Assembly: GCA_008711295.1 (NCBI GenBank)
Contig: VUYV01000036.1
Coordinates: 633,187-697,186 of the forward strand
DNA from: Anarhynchus alexandrinus
Lineage: Eukaryota; Chordata; Aves; Charadriiformes; Charadriidae
Direction: 5' to 3'
Length of the DNA stretch: 64,000 bases
Position 1 is the first letter of the stretch. Each line of letters opens with the position of its first letter. Shown here piece after piece: positions 25,001 through 38,489 of this stretch. Position numbers and translations under genes: made by a program. The notes below the pieces were generated by a model that had not been told where the DNA came from, ran no database searches, and was given only the letters and a program-made list of their open reading frames with translations.

Positions 25001-28000
25001 AAGATTTTTCTCCCAAATCACTAAAGCAGCTTTTATGTTCAACCATAGATATGATGTAGACAGAAAACCATGAAGTTGGCTTAAGAACAGCATAAGGCGC
25101 AAATGAGTCCTTCTTGTCTGAAGCTTTGATTTCTGAACGTAACGCTGTTGAATAACACTCATTCCAAGTCAGAAATTAATTCTGCATCAATGTAATCATT
25201 GGAATGCCTGTAGAGAACTGCTCATTTACACCCTCTGTACATGCAAGGAACAGAGAGAGAAGATATTAAATATGGAACCCCAGAAATACCAAGGGACTTT
25301 GTACATCTCAGAGCACGTCAATGAAAGAAGCATAACCAAACCTGTCACCTGAGCAAAACTATATTCACGAGACTGTCAATCCATTCTCGGAGAGCAGTAA
25401 TTAGCAGAGCTGTAGAACTGTTACAGATCATTATAAAACTTGATTTAATAGAGGAAGGGCCAAAGGGAAGACCAATTACCCAGCATTATAGGCGGTAAAC
25501 AAAATGTGGTTGTTTACTAGTTCTCTCCATTATCCTGTTCTGAGCAACATTTTCATTTTCTTACAAAGTAATAAGAAAACCACTGTAGACTCGCTTTCAC
25601 AGAAGCTCATCAAGTTACTGCTCAATAACAAAATCTGTCTTCTCTGATACTTGGAGCTGTTTTCGCAGAACGCCTTTCAGAAGCAAATTCGTCAGAGTTT
25701 CTAAACTTCCCAGGTAAGATTTTCCAGAGAAAAAAATGTAATCATTTTAGAGAGAGACTGTTGCTTAGCCTTGGTTGTCACTTATTTTTCTTTAACGGGG
25801 AATTGGTAAAGCAGATATTAAACAGCTGGCATGCAGAATTCAGAAAAGTGGAAAAAAGGGACTGAGTGGTTGCACTGTAGTGCCTTGAAGAAAATTCAAC
25901 AACAACAAAAAAATCTAAGTTTTGAAAAGCTACTGGAAACCCAGAACTATGAACTTGTTTTTACATTGGACAATTGGAAAAAGAACAGATAAATACATAT
26001 TTTATAAATGGTAAGACCATAGCACAAAGAAACTAAGTAACTTGCCAAATATCTTATGAAGTTTGTGGCAGAAAGGACTTGTAACCAAGGCAGTTGACTA
26101 ATGTAAATCACAAGCTCTTCTTCTATATACTCGTGCATTTCTAATGATGTTTAGTTATAAAAGCACTGAGCCTCTTAATTATATAACTTTAGATTGTTCA
26201 AAGTCTATTATTTATTTTAAGGATCAGCATTTCTGTATTACCACTAAATACTTTATTTCTTTGTAAGTTTGCAGATATACACAAGATTCACAATATTTTA
26301 AGAACGCATATGGTCAAAGCTTAAAACTGCATCACAATAATTTCCTCAGTACTTTGCTGAATCATCAGCTTGCTCAATCATGTTGGTTCTGATATTAATT
26401 TAGGTGATAATGAAATAAAGATGAAATGAATAAAGAATACAGGAGGGAGGGGGAATTGAACTCTTGAGAGTCTTGAACTCTGCTTTACTGTGACCTTTAT
26501 TTTGATCTTTTCCCAATACTGAAAAAAAAAAATGGCATTTTATTATAGCGTATTACAGGTCAGAAAACTACTTAACACTATGATGCTTTAAGTAAAACAT
26601 TTTACAGTCTTCTTAAGTATTTGACAACTATTGAAGTCACAGAAGAAAATTATATAGCTAAATTTATCTTTTGTAATAAGCAAATTCCAACGTGATACTA
26701 AGTCATTTCTGAAATAAGAAGAGATCCATATGTTAGCTTTTCAATTACTCCAAGTAATTGCCCCAAGAAAACCTCTACATTTCGCAACATTTCATTAGTG
26801 CAAGCAAATGTAATTAGGTAGAGCAACCAAGATCTTTAAGGTTTAACTTCAAAACAGTTACATCAATCATGATGATACTTTTTAAATTTAGATGCATACA
26901 TACCCAGTATCATATGCATTAACTACTTTGTACACATTTTGATTGTCCAGTAGAAGGGACAATTTACACATGACTAGGTAGATTATTTTCATAGATTTAG
27001 TTTCTTTCATGGGAAAATAAAACTATGAAACTATATTAACACAAACTGCTGACTATTTTTAAGATCTAAAAATCACATGTTCCTGTAGTCAGTCCATTAT
27101 TTAAAACATCGTTAAGCTCTAAGCCAAAAAAAATGATAGCATAAAGAGATTTCTCTAATGTCAACAAAACACTGTAGCTGGTAATTAGAAATTAATTGTT
27201 TCCACAGGCTTTTTGAAGTGCAACATTTGTTGCCATCATATTGCAAATTTTTCAACACTAACAAATGGAAAACTAGAAGTCACACTGCTGTGCTTAATTA
27301 TCCAAATTTCTTTTTTTCTCCTCAAATCTAACTCCATTTTCCCCGTAGGGAGAAGCAGACAGAAAAGAATCATACTTCTAAATTTATTAAAGAAATTGAA
27401 ATTTCTAAGAGAAATCATTCAAAAATTCTGACAAGATTAAATCTTTTTGGTTTAGACCTAAAATAATGAACCAGTTTATTGGCAAACGATAAATAGATGC
27501 CACTCTTTAAATTCACAATAGATTCCACTTTTGCAGTAAAGCCATTTAAGCCCTTTTTCCTTAAGAAATCTGTAATCTTCCAAACAGAGCAGCATTGTGA
27601 ACTTCAAAGCCTAGGTAACATGTCGGTAAATGCACCACAAATGTCACAGATGATAATATAGTATAGATTAGTACTTAGTGGTAATGTATGACCACATGCC
27701 AAGAGTGGTTTTATAGTTTTGTCATTTGCAGACCAAGAAACTTAATAAAACCAGCAATTTTTTAAATTTTTTTAACTGGATGAAGAAATCATAACGCACA
27801 CTTACAGTACGAGCATTATACTGTAACCAAGTGGTTATAAATTACCACTTATTGTTTTTCTCATCTGGAAAGTCTGATTAACATTCTCTGTAAACAATTG
27901 CAAGCTACAAGACATAAACCAAAATCCAGTTCCAACTTACAGCACACTGTACGGCTGATCTAGGTAATGTGACTATAGTTTAAACAAAATATTGCTGAGG

Positions 28001-29709
28001 CAAACAGATAAATACCTCACATACGGTTCAAATGGAAGAAAGAATGAATTGCACGATCTTAAAATGATATTGTATTTATAATGCTGGCAGCCTATTCTCT
28101 TCATGAAATTTAGGCCAAATGAACAATTCTCCTCACATCACCTGATTTTAAAAAGCGATAAAGATCATTCTAATACTCAACATGGTTATTCTAGATTGCA
28201 TCAGATTAAGATCTTCCAGTGCTTTACTAATTCAATTTCTGGCTGCTTTTCTTCCTATACGTTAACTTTCATATTCTATCATCTTCAAAGAGAAGAGAAA
28301 ACGGCCTGCAGTAATTCCTCCTAAAACTTCTTTTTCGCAATTAAATTTCATAAATAAAAATCTTACCTTTATTTTTAATTAATAAACTTGCAAAACAACC
28401 ACATAACACTAACTCCTCTAGTTCACAAGCTACAATCTGGATTAATGGCAAAAGTATTTGTGGGGTAATCACGCTGGTAGAAAAGTAGGGGAGGAAGAAC
28501 TTTCTCAATGAGAGAATAGGAGAAACGTATTTTATACTAACATTTACCAAAAGCAAAGAGCACCTGATTGTCCTGCATGCTTAGCACTGTACTGAGATTC
28601 ATTATGCAATACGTAAAATCACAACACTTCCAGAGCTATAGAGCTGGAGAGATTGTAGTCAAGTCATGGGCAGAAGGGGACATGAATCAAAACTATGACA
28701 ACTGTCTGGCACTGCCAACTGAATCTTCTGCTTTTCCCTCAGATGCCACCGGTCCATCCTGCTTATTCTACCACTCTGGCCCCATAGCTTCCCTTCTTCT
28801 CAAAGTGACAATGTCATATGCCGTAGCTCAGAATATCTCCCTTCATTGGCTCCTTCTTGTCCAGCATTTATGGCTTTAACTAGATTTTTCTTCAAGTACA
28901 AGGGATAGAAGATAATAAAACAGATCCCTGAAAATGAATACCTGAAAGAGAGCAACGAGAGCAGCAGCAAGTGTTTCAACAGCAATTCCTCCTGCTCTTT
29001 GTGTTTGGAAGAAACAAAAACAAGCACTGGAATCAAAGGCTATTATTCTTTATCACTTTTTTTTTTCCCCAGTGCCTAGGAGAAGAATCAAGAGGAACAA
29101 CAGCAAAGATTTCCTTTTTTCAGCACAGAAAACAGAATATGCTCAGGTGCCAATAATGAACAGGTACACAGATCTCCAGAGATATTAAAGGGCTGATATT
29201 AAAGGTAAATTAGCTGACCATCTTCCAAAATATGAAGCTACATGGGTGACACAGCATCACTAATCAGCTGCTCTATCCATTTCCTTCAATGGAAGAAGTT
29301 GCAACTGCAACTTGAAACTTATCCCAGAATATTTTAAAACATTATGCAGAAAAAGAAAATATACCAATTATTTAAAAAAAATATTATTTTCAAATACACT
29401 TTAATACAAGAATAAAATACTATCTTATGACCTTCCCACCTTAAATTACAATTAACCATAAAGTAAATTATACAAAAATCTTGTTTCCAACAACATCACA
29501 GAAACTAATGGCCCCTTTCAGATAAGATTTCCCTGTAACCCAGCCAGGAAACTGAAAGCCTAAAACTAAACTTGAATACTCTGGTTGATAGTAAAATTTG
29601 TGAAAGAATATGAAGAGCAGTCCCAAGACACTCCATACTCTCAGTCATCGTAGAGAACTATTAAAACACAGTTTAAGCTGAATATAAGAGCCATAATAAA
29701 TGAATTCCG

Positions 29710-29926
29710 TTCAAATACATGGAAAAACTTCTTTACGGTTAGGGTGACAGAGCAGTGGCACAGGCTGCCCAGGGAGGTTGTGGAGTCCCCTTCTCTGGAG
29801 ATTTTCAAGACCCGCCTGGATGCAGTCCCGAGTAATGTGCTCTAAGCAATCCTGCTTTGGCAGGGGAGTTGGACTCGATGATCTCTAGAGGTCCCTTCCA
29901 ACTCTGAAAATTCCGTGATTCCGTGA
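29710..29926 (+). mobile_element. CR1 LINE 3' terminal fragment
   Basis: About 215 bp of CR1 3' end on the plus strand: CAGAGCAGTGGCACAGGCTG, GGAGTTGGACTCGATGATCT, then AATTCCGTGATTCCGTGATA as a variant tail repeat. The copy is strongly 5'-truncated and carries only the last codons of ORF2. Confidence 0.92.
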
Positions 29927-31465
29927 TAATAGGTGAGTACAGGTGTTACACAGCAATGACGCTTACCAAAGCTACACTGTCACATAGGTAAATTTGAGGT
30001 GGGCTTAATGAAAGTCGCTAAGTAAAACATTCAAAGTGAAAAGGGCAGCAGGGTGACTGAGATGCTGTTAAATGTGCTGCTATATATGACTAAGCTAGTG
30101 CACCAGTGCTCTTGCTGTAGCTACTGAAAAGTCTATTAAACCATTTAAATAATATAAGCCTACATTTCCTAGACAATGTTACACAATTTGTCTACAGACA
30201 GATGTCTGCATAAAAGGAAGTAGTAGTGTAACCTTCAACTATAATTTCATTACATAAGAAAATGTATCACAAGCCTATAACACACATTCTTCTCTGGTTT
30301 GGAATATTTTTTTTCCATATCCCCAAATTCCTTCCACATGAGTTTTTCCTCCAGGTGTTGGATGACATCTTTTTCTTTCTTCTCTGTCCTTAATTTCACT
30401 TTTTTTACACAGCTTTGCTTCAATACACTCCCAACCTTGCTTTAGCTTCACTTTTTTCAGTGTAGGTACAAAAGCCCTAAATAAATGTAGAGGACTATAC
30501 AGCTATTTAATTATAATTGCAGGTTACAGAAATGCCAATCACAGTCATTATACCCCACCAAAAAATAATATAATGCAGTCAGAGGCTTCCCAACCATGAA
30601 GCTAACAATTCTCCACCTAGTAAATCAAACTTGTGCAAGTGTGTTCTAAAACAATTCATTATGATTGATACAGGCAAGATAACAGCTCAGCCACAAGATT
30701 TTGAGATATGGATGAATAATTTTAGCAAAATTTAGCAAAATAATTTTAGTAAACCCCTCAAACAAAAACCCCCACAAAGAACAACCAAAAATCTCAGCTT
30801 TACGTTGACACCCAAAATGGGAAAGCTTGAGCAATAAAGTCTGGCAAATTTATAATGAACCAAATTTTTCATAGGTCTTTCAGACAGTATTAAGTATAGA
30901 CAGAGCTACTGCATTCCCTTTTAATTAAAAAAAAAATTATATGCAATTGAGCTAGGAGCAAAATTTCAAGCAGAACAGACTCAGAGCAAAAGGTACGATT
31001 TGTCCCTTGAAATTCTGGTCCTGCATTACCTGCAAAAGTATATTCTGCATAATAGGCAGCTTCTTGGTTCTGTAGGGTTAGTTCTATATAACAATTGAAA
31101 TGAAATCAGAGACAATGGGCGAAAATGCTAAAATATTCTGCTGGAATGTAGTACCATAGAGAAATGTGCAACTCATTTTTTGAATTTTATTATTTGCTTT
31201 TATCTTAAAAAAATCTTCAAGAAGTTCTGAAATATACACATCAGTTTAAGATTTTTAACACAGATCAAATGGAACAATTTCTGACTACTACTAGTAATAG
31301 TTTTAAGTATCAAAAGCATATTTTGCAAACCTAAAGAGCTAGAAAAAAAATTAGTATGCTTTGTTTCTGGGGAAAAAAACCCACAATTTCCAAACCTGTT
31401 TTTTCTATGTGTTAAACCACTATATAGTCATGCAATAATTAAAGTCCATGCATGTCATTCTAGGA

Positions 31466-31491
31466 TGTCATGTCATTTTGATGACATGACA
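31466..31491. repeat. Perfect 11-bp hairpin
   Basis: TGTCATGTCAT, the loop TTTG and the exact reverse complement ATGACATGACA. No gene or T-run follows to suggest a terminator. Confidence 0.85.
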
Positions 31492-34400
31492 GGACAGTAA
31501 TTTTTTTGTTTTTCTATATCTACATGCAAAAGTAAAATGTCCATCAAGCCCCTGCAAATTCTGCCCTACTCTATCATATTATTAAGTGAAATATTATCAT
31601 AAATTTAAGGACGGTGCAAGTTACATGCAAAGAACAAATAAGCTAACCGCAAGGTTTTTCAGATTAGTTCAATCTCCATCTGACAAAAGTGGTAATAAAG
31701 AACTTATTAACATATATCCAGAAAATCAAACATTTCAATATCGTAAAGGTCTTAATGTGTGTCAGAGCCTTCAAAAGGTGCATACCAAGACAATATAGCA
31801 CAGGATAATACACAAAAAAAATATTGTTTTCTATAAAATAATGAGTCAATTAGGTAATCAAATATTCAGGATTTCATGCATTAATTCAGCTAACCACATT
31901 TGCAGGGGGAAATAGTCAAACAGCCTAAAAAATTTCAAGAGACTTGGGGGATTTTAGGAGTACTTCATAGTAGCTTAACAGAAGTTACTATAGAATATAC
32001 TGAGCTTATTTAGAAGAAACCCTTCAATTTTGGTAAGCATTGCTGTGTGGCAGACCAAAAATGAAAGCAGTCCATAAGTACAGGCTCTTTAGCACAAAAC
32101 AAAGACAGGAGGGAAGATAAATGGTTTGTCCAGTCCCACATTAGTAGCATTGGAATAAGTAACAGCATAATGGAAACTAAGTCTAATCAAAATATCCATC
32201 AGGTCAGCATTTAGCCTCTCATCCTACCAGGTACAGAGGTAAGACCTTTGGTAAATATCTTAACAATTAAATATCTTAATGAAAAGCAAAGATCTTCTCA
32301 CAAAAAAAAAAAATAATCAAAATTTAGTTTTTAAAATCTCTGCAGTCTACATAGTCTATGCAGTCTATGTTTCTATTACAAGCATTTCACATTGCTTCCA
32401 AAGCTCATCGTGAAAAGAAAAATACTTACAAGAAGCCAAATACAATGCATTATTCTATCAATAAATGCATATGCTATTACATAATAATTCAGTAAAAAGC
32501 AGCTTAAATCTTAGCATCACAAATTTCAACGTTATCTTAAAAATTACAGAAGTATTGCAGAAATACTTAAAACTACATTCTCTTGGGGTAAAGGTTAATA
32601 ATGCACAAACAATAAAAATCTATAGCATCTGAACCCTGAAAAAGTAGTTCTAAAAAGTAGCTGGCTCAACTAAGTGATAATAGCAGGATAAATAGCTACA
32701 GACATATAAAGAAAGGCAATACTGTAGAGAAGTAATAATTATCTCTATGGAAGAATGATTCATATATGATTACCATCGTGGAACTTCATCCCAACTTCCA
32801 TTAGAATTAAATCAGCACCAGTTGTAATGGAAAAAAAATAAAAACACATATCGGAGCTATAAAATAGCTGCTAACTATAGACTACACACCACTACTTATT
32901 TATTTGCCTAAGTGCTTTTAAATCTGAAGCTTGTAATATGGAATGTGGGCAAAAGGGAAAAGGTTTTATGAGGAATTCATGAATCATATCATCAGCACTA
33001 TACTCAATGTTAACAGAAACTACACACAGATGCCTTTTTTCTATTTAATCAAGGTTTTCAATAGTAGGACTCTTTCTCAAGAACCATTTATCAATACATA
33101 CGTGAAAAGCAGACACAGGAATTCAAAGACTGAGAACTATTTTTAAATTGGGAGGAAGAAAGGAGAAAACAGAACTATATATACACAAACGCCTCAGCTA
33201 TGAGCTACTTTCCTGAAACAAGGAGATGCATAGGAACAAACAACAAGGCTTCCATTCAAAGCTTTCTTGAAATATAGAAGCGCAAAAGATGCGAATAACT
33301 GGTTTCTAAAACAGTTATATATTCTCGTAATTTTAAAATGACTGCCTGCAAGCATGGTTCCAGTGTTCTGCTTCTGGAAGCCAAGCAATAGCCCACGGCA
33401 CGCTCTAGCAATCTGAAACTGCAAGAACAAAAGACCCAAGTTTCTTATGGAAACATTGACAAAGTTAACTGTCATCACACAAGCAGTACAACTTTAATCA
33501 CATTTTATAGGTACGAGATCCATTCAGTGAGAAATCCAAGGAGCAACATGTAAAATGGCAAATGATCAAGAACAGATAGCCAAGAAACATAAATCTGATC
33601 CCAGGATACCTGCATTACAATTGTACAGTTCAGTGCCCAGTGAGTGCAGTTAATGAATAAAAAACCCACATCAGGCTCGCTGATCTTGATTTTCCTTTAT
33701 TCACAGTCCAATTAGATGAAGTAAACTTACAGTAATAGGAACAATAAGCTGATAGACCAATAGGTCTGCCAGGACATGCTGCCTATTAAATATAGGACAC
33801 CAAGGATCTCCTACCGACAATTATTCAATCACTTTGATGACAACAGCTGACAAAAATGAAACTTGTGCATTAAGGAGAAAGCCCTAATACACACTGAAGA
33901 AACAGCTCCCATCAAATACCCTTGATGGAAAATAGGCACAGAGTTTGCCCTGATCTGCTCCCCAGTGCTGTATTACCCACCGTTTCCCACTGCAGCTGCT
34001 TTCTCTTTTGCTCAGATTTGCTCTTTCCAATGAGAGGGCAGATGTTTTTTTCAGCCTGCTGAGCATTTATGTTGACCTCCATGGGGAGGTCTGCAGAACC
34101 TTTCCTATAGAAGAGCAAAGCAACGTCAAGTGCCTGGAACATCGTACACCCCTTCACTTGTCTGTAGTACAGTATCCTAAAGAAGCAACCTCAGAATTAC
34201 TGTCACTGATAATGTCAATCCATAAACTATGTTCCTGCAAAGACAACATTACTTTTTTTTTTTTTTCCAGAATTCAGTTACCCACAAGCCCTCAGCATTT
34301 CTTTGCACTACAGCAGCAACAGTTCAGAGAAAGTTAGGATGACTAATTAGACAATAAGTAATTATGCGTGGCAAATACTTGCCTTCTAAATAATACAAAA

Positions 34401-36589
34401 GCACAAAAATGTGCATTTGCAAATTCTCACTTACAAAAGTGAAAATGGCAGATTGATACTAATCAATTTAAAGTTTGAATAACACGCTTGGCTCAATTCA
34501 GGGTGAATAAAATACAGTAATTTCCCCAATCCCTTAAGAGTACTTAAACCTGAGCTAGATTTCCCACTTCCAGTAACACATGCATTTCAATATAAAAAAA
34601 ACACTACAACCACAGAATTTTACTCTGAATGTGACCAGTGAAGCACTGGGAAGTGTGCCATTGGCTTTTTAAATCAACACCACACCACCCAACAGTTCAT
34701 AGACAGAAAAATCCACGCAGCCTAATCTCTCCAAAGCTTCCAAGCAAATCTGTTAAGTATAATGAAGGGGAAAAAAAGTTTTGTCTGAAAATTTAATTTC
34801 TGAAAGGGAAAAACAGGGTTCTAAGTTATAAAGTAACAAATTTTATAGGTATTTTATATACATCTCATGTTTCAGTTTCTTGCGCAGCACGCTTCATGAT
34901 AGCTTAGCCTTCCAACAATAACAACGCTGATCAATCAAGTAGTAGGAAAGTGTTACCTGCCTGGATAGGAACTGATATCTTTGCTGTGGCTGCACTAAAT
35001 GCAGATGTCTGCATGCACATGCAACAGCTGGGGAGTCAGCAGACCACGGTCAAGGCAGAAGTTTTGTTATCAGCAATGTATGTTGAGAACCACATTAATT
35101 TCAGGCGTTCATGTTTACAGCTGAAGGTATAAAGAAGAGAGATGACTCCTGATCCCAGCTCCTTCATATATGAATTAAACACACAGAAGATGCTGATGTT
35201 AGAATAAGCAGAGGGAATGTATTCTCTCCCTCAAAAAAAGAGTAATCCACTCTATGGACAGCGCAATACTCTCTGCTTGAATCATAACTGCTGTATCACT
35301 CATGCTCCAGCCCTGGGGAATAAAGCAAGAGCTTTAATCAGATATCAGCAAAGACTGTCAAATTAAACAAGAGTCTTACCAAATTTTGCACTGGCCCATG
35401 AAATAACATAGTGCTTTGGGAATGTATATATAGACAAAAGGCTCCGTAATCTAAAGACAGCCTTCACTGTCACCTTTCCTAAGGAAGCAGCAAAGGCAGC
35501 ACACGCTCTTTAAACAAGCTTGTGTCACTTTTCTAACACATAACACCACAACTTCTTATGCTGATCTATTCAGTTACATATTGGGAGTTGATATCGGGTT
35601 CACTTTCAATTCTCTAGAGGTAAAGCAGAAAGAATTGCGTCATGCCTCATTCACAAGCACCATAGCGGAGCTCTATGCATATACAAGCTGTACAATCTAT
35701 TCCATTTTTCTTGTGAAAAGCTTTAGAAAGATTAGAGATCAGTGTGTGCTTTAATGTATGTAAAATTCTTTCGATGCCTAGTAAAAGTAAACTGCTGATG
35801 GACTTGCCTTGCAAAAGGCTTGCTTCCACCTCAATAAGGGAAATCTCCAACTTTCATCATGAAAAATGAATTATAAATAAAACCGGTTTTATTCCTTTTA
35901 GAAACAGATCTATAAATAAGGAGAGCTGTATGACGCTACTGAGATCTTGCATTTCTTCCATATGGCTGAAGTAAGTGGCTATGGTGACTGAGCAAAAATG
36001 TCCTAAAAAAAGACGTTATAAAACTTGCTTAAGTCTACAACCTAAAACAACTACATGTAACCACCCAGGTATCTCATAGGACATCACATCACGCTGCAAT
36101 GTTATGTAGAAAGCAAAAAGCAACCTGACACAGGAACAAAAGCAGACCACAAAAACTGGAGGTTAGGACACTCATCTTATCAACTCTGCAATGGATCCAG
36201 GCTTCTCAACCAAGGCATGATGAAAGGCTTAATTAAGAACCTAACTATACCATTTAAACATACAGCCCTTTAGGATTCACTGCTAAGCAACCATAACACA
36301 TTACATCCTTCAGAGTCTGAAGTGTGCTTTGAGCATGCTGACAATCTGCTAACACTGAACCGACAGCAAAGTATCACGGCCCTGGGGACAAAAGATTATG
36401 AGCTACTCAGCTCTTCAATTAGAGATGGTGGTAAGGGCACATATTCAAGAGGAGCATGACCTGGATTCAGTGGCACATGGAGTAAGCACATGGTTTATCC
36501 AATCCAATCTTCCATCTCCCTGGAATGTGACCTTGCTATCAAATTATAGGCTAAACTGGGAAATCAGCCTGCTCATATCAGGAATAGAG

Positions 36590-37164
36590 AGGCCAGCAGG
36601 ACTAGGGAAGCAATTGTCCCCTTGTACTCAGCTCTGGTAAGGCCCCACCTCAAATACTGTGGTCAGTTTTGGGCCCCTCACTACAAGAAAGACATTGAGG
36701 TGCTGGAGAGGGTCCAGAGAAGGGCAACGAAGCTGGTGAGGGGTCCAGAGAACAAATCTTATGAGGAGTGGTTGAGGGAACTATGGTTATTTAGTCTGGA
36801 GAAAAGGATGCTCAGGGGAGACCATATCACTCTCTACAGCTACCTGAAAGGAGGTTGTAGCGAGGTGGAGGTCAACCTCTTCTCGCTAGTAACAAGTGAT
36901 AGGATGAGAAGAAAGGGCCTCAAGTTACACCAGGGTAGGTTTAGGATAGATATTAAGAAAAGTTTCTTCACCGAAGGGGTTATCAAGCATTGGAACAGGC
37001 TGCCCAGGGAAGTGGTGGAGTCTCCATCCCCAGAGGCATTTAAAAGTCAGGTAGACATGGTGCTTAGGGACATGGTCTAGTGGTGGTTTTGGCAGTGCTA
37101 GGTTGATGGTTGGACTAAAGTATCTTCAAGGTCCCTTCAACCCAGAAAATTCTATGATTCTATT
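36590..37164 (+). mobile_element. CR1 LINE 3' fragment, well preserved
   Basis: This plus-strand CR1 has a 152-codon open frame (36622-37080) encoding the ORF2 C-terminus ([52 protein letters not shown]). The 3' UTR follows, and the tail AATTCTATGATTCTATT ends near 37164. It belongs to the same subfamily as the inverted copy at 471-1333, from which it differs by scattered substitutions. Confidence 0.94.
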
Positions 37165-38058
37165 ACCCTAAATCGCACAGAATAAGAGAGAAAACAAAAG
37201 GGAACGTGATCATCCCTGTAGGGAGGGCACTCTCCAAAAGGAAAAGGTCCTGGGTTCCCATCTTCATCTTCAGAATGCTGTGTTTTATTAAAAGGTCCAG
37301 CTCTACAGTGCAAAAGGCATCAAAATCTGGCAGATTCAATTAGTGACACTTACGTTGTGATCTGAATCTTTTGAGAAGAACAGTCCAAGTTTAAGTGATA
37401 TTGACATACAAGCACACTAGCTCAAACCTGAGCATATAACCAGACAATAAGTGATATATTAAAAACAGTCCTTGCCATCACCAAAAGAAAACAAAAAGTC
37501 AATTTTTTTAGAAAAAGTTTCTCTGGTAAAGACTTCATAAAATTCAGAAAAATAATCACTTCAGAAGTTAGTTTTCTAAGCACATGAAAACTCAGATGTA
37601 AAGCTCAGAAGACACATCACATGAAGCTTTCCCAGCATTGAGCCTATCTAACAACATATGCACAGAAGTCACAATTTCAGCAGTTTGAAATATGTTCAAA
37701 ATGACAGATTCTGACTGAATATAGACAGTTAAGAACATACTACATTTTATGTAGTTTAACTTTTTTACCTGTCTGGATTTCTGTGAAAAGCAACAAAGTA
37801 TAAAATACGCATCTAAAGTAATTTAAGTGAATTAAAATATTTCTCGTGTGTCTTTTTAAGCTGTCAGCCTGTAAAATCAATGATTTCTCTTGATCCAGAG
37901 CAAGAAGGCTATTTTTTAAGAATGCTAGAGAATCCTGAAACAGGCTAGATCAGTTTTCAGGGGCAAGGGACTGTTTGTATCTATTGCCTTTAAGGAAGGA
38001 AGGACGTCTTTCTTTCACAAAAAGCTTTCCCAAGTTAAACAGTAATGAAATCTTACGT

Positions 38059-38092
38059 AAATATATATATATATTTATAAATATGTACACAC
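38059..38092. repeat. AT-rich dinucleotide tract
   Basis: AT repeats run into TTATAAATATGTACACACAC, a short interrupted microsatellite in intron 8. Confidence 0.85.
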
Positions 38093-38282
38093 ACAGATTC
38101 TTTGCTTTTATTCTAGCAAAGAGATGTCAGATATTTTTTTAAGCAGGCCAACCAAACTGTCCTCTTTGTCAGCAGTAGGTGTCATCTCTCTGCCATACAA
38201 TGAGGGTGTGATTTATCTCACCTGACTTTACACTACACTCAATCAGGGCTCCCTTAACCTTTTTTTTTTTTTTTTAAAGTTT

Positions 38283-38489
38283 NNNNNNNNNNNNNNNNNN
38301 NNNNNNNNNNNNNNNNNNNNNNNNNNNNNNNNNNNNNNNNNNNNNNNNNNNNNNNNNNNNNNNNNNNNNNNNNNNNNNNNNNNNNNNNNNNNNNNNNNNN
38401 NNNNNNNNNNNNNNNNNNNNNNNNNNNNNNNNNNNNNNNNNNNNNNNNNNNNNNNNNNNNNNNNNNNNNNNNNNNNNNNNNNNNNNNNN
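38283..38489. other. Assembly gap of 207 Ns
   Basis: The run of N is bounded on the left by a T16 tract (38260-38275) plus AAAGTTT and on the right by an A16 tract (38490-38505). The sequence is unresolved, and any reading frame across it is meaningless. Confidence 0.99.

Noticed and set aside
34008..34337. 109-codon plus-strand frame in intron 8
   Set aside because: No recognisable family, it crosses a T-rich homopolymer, and there are no splice or promoter signals.
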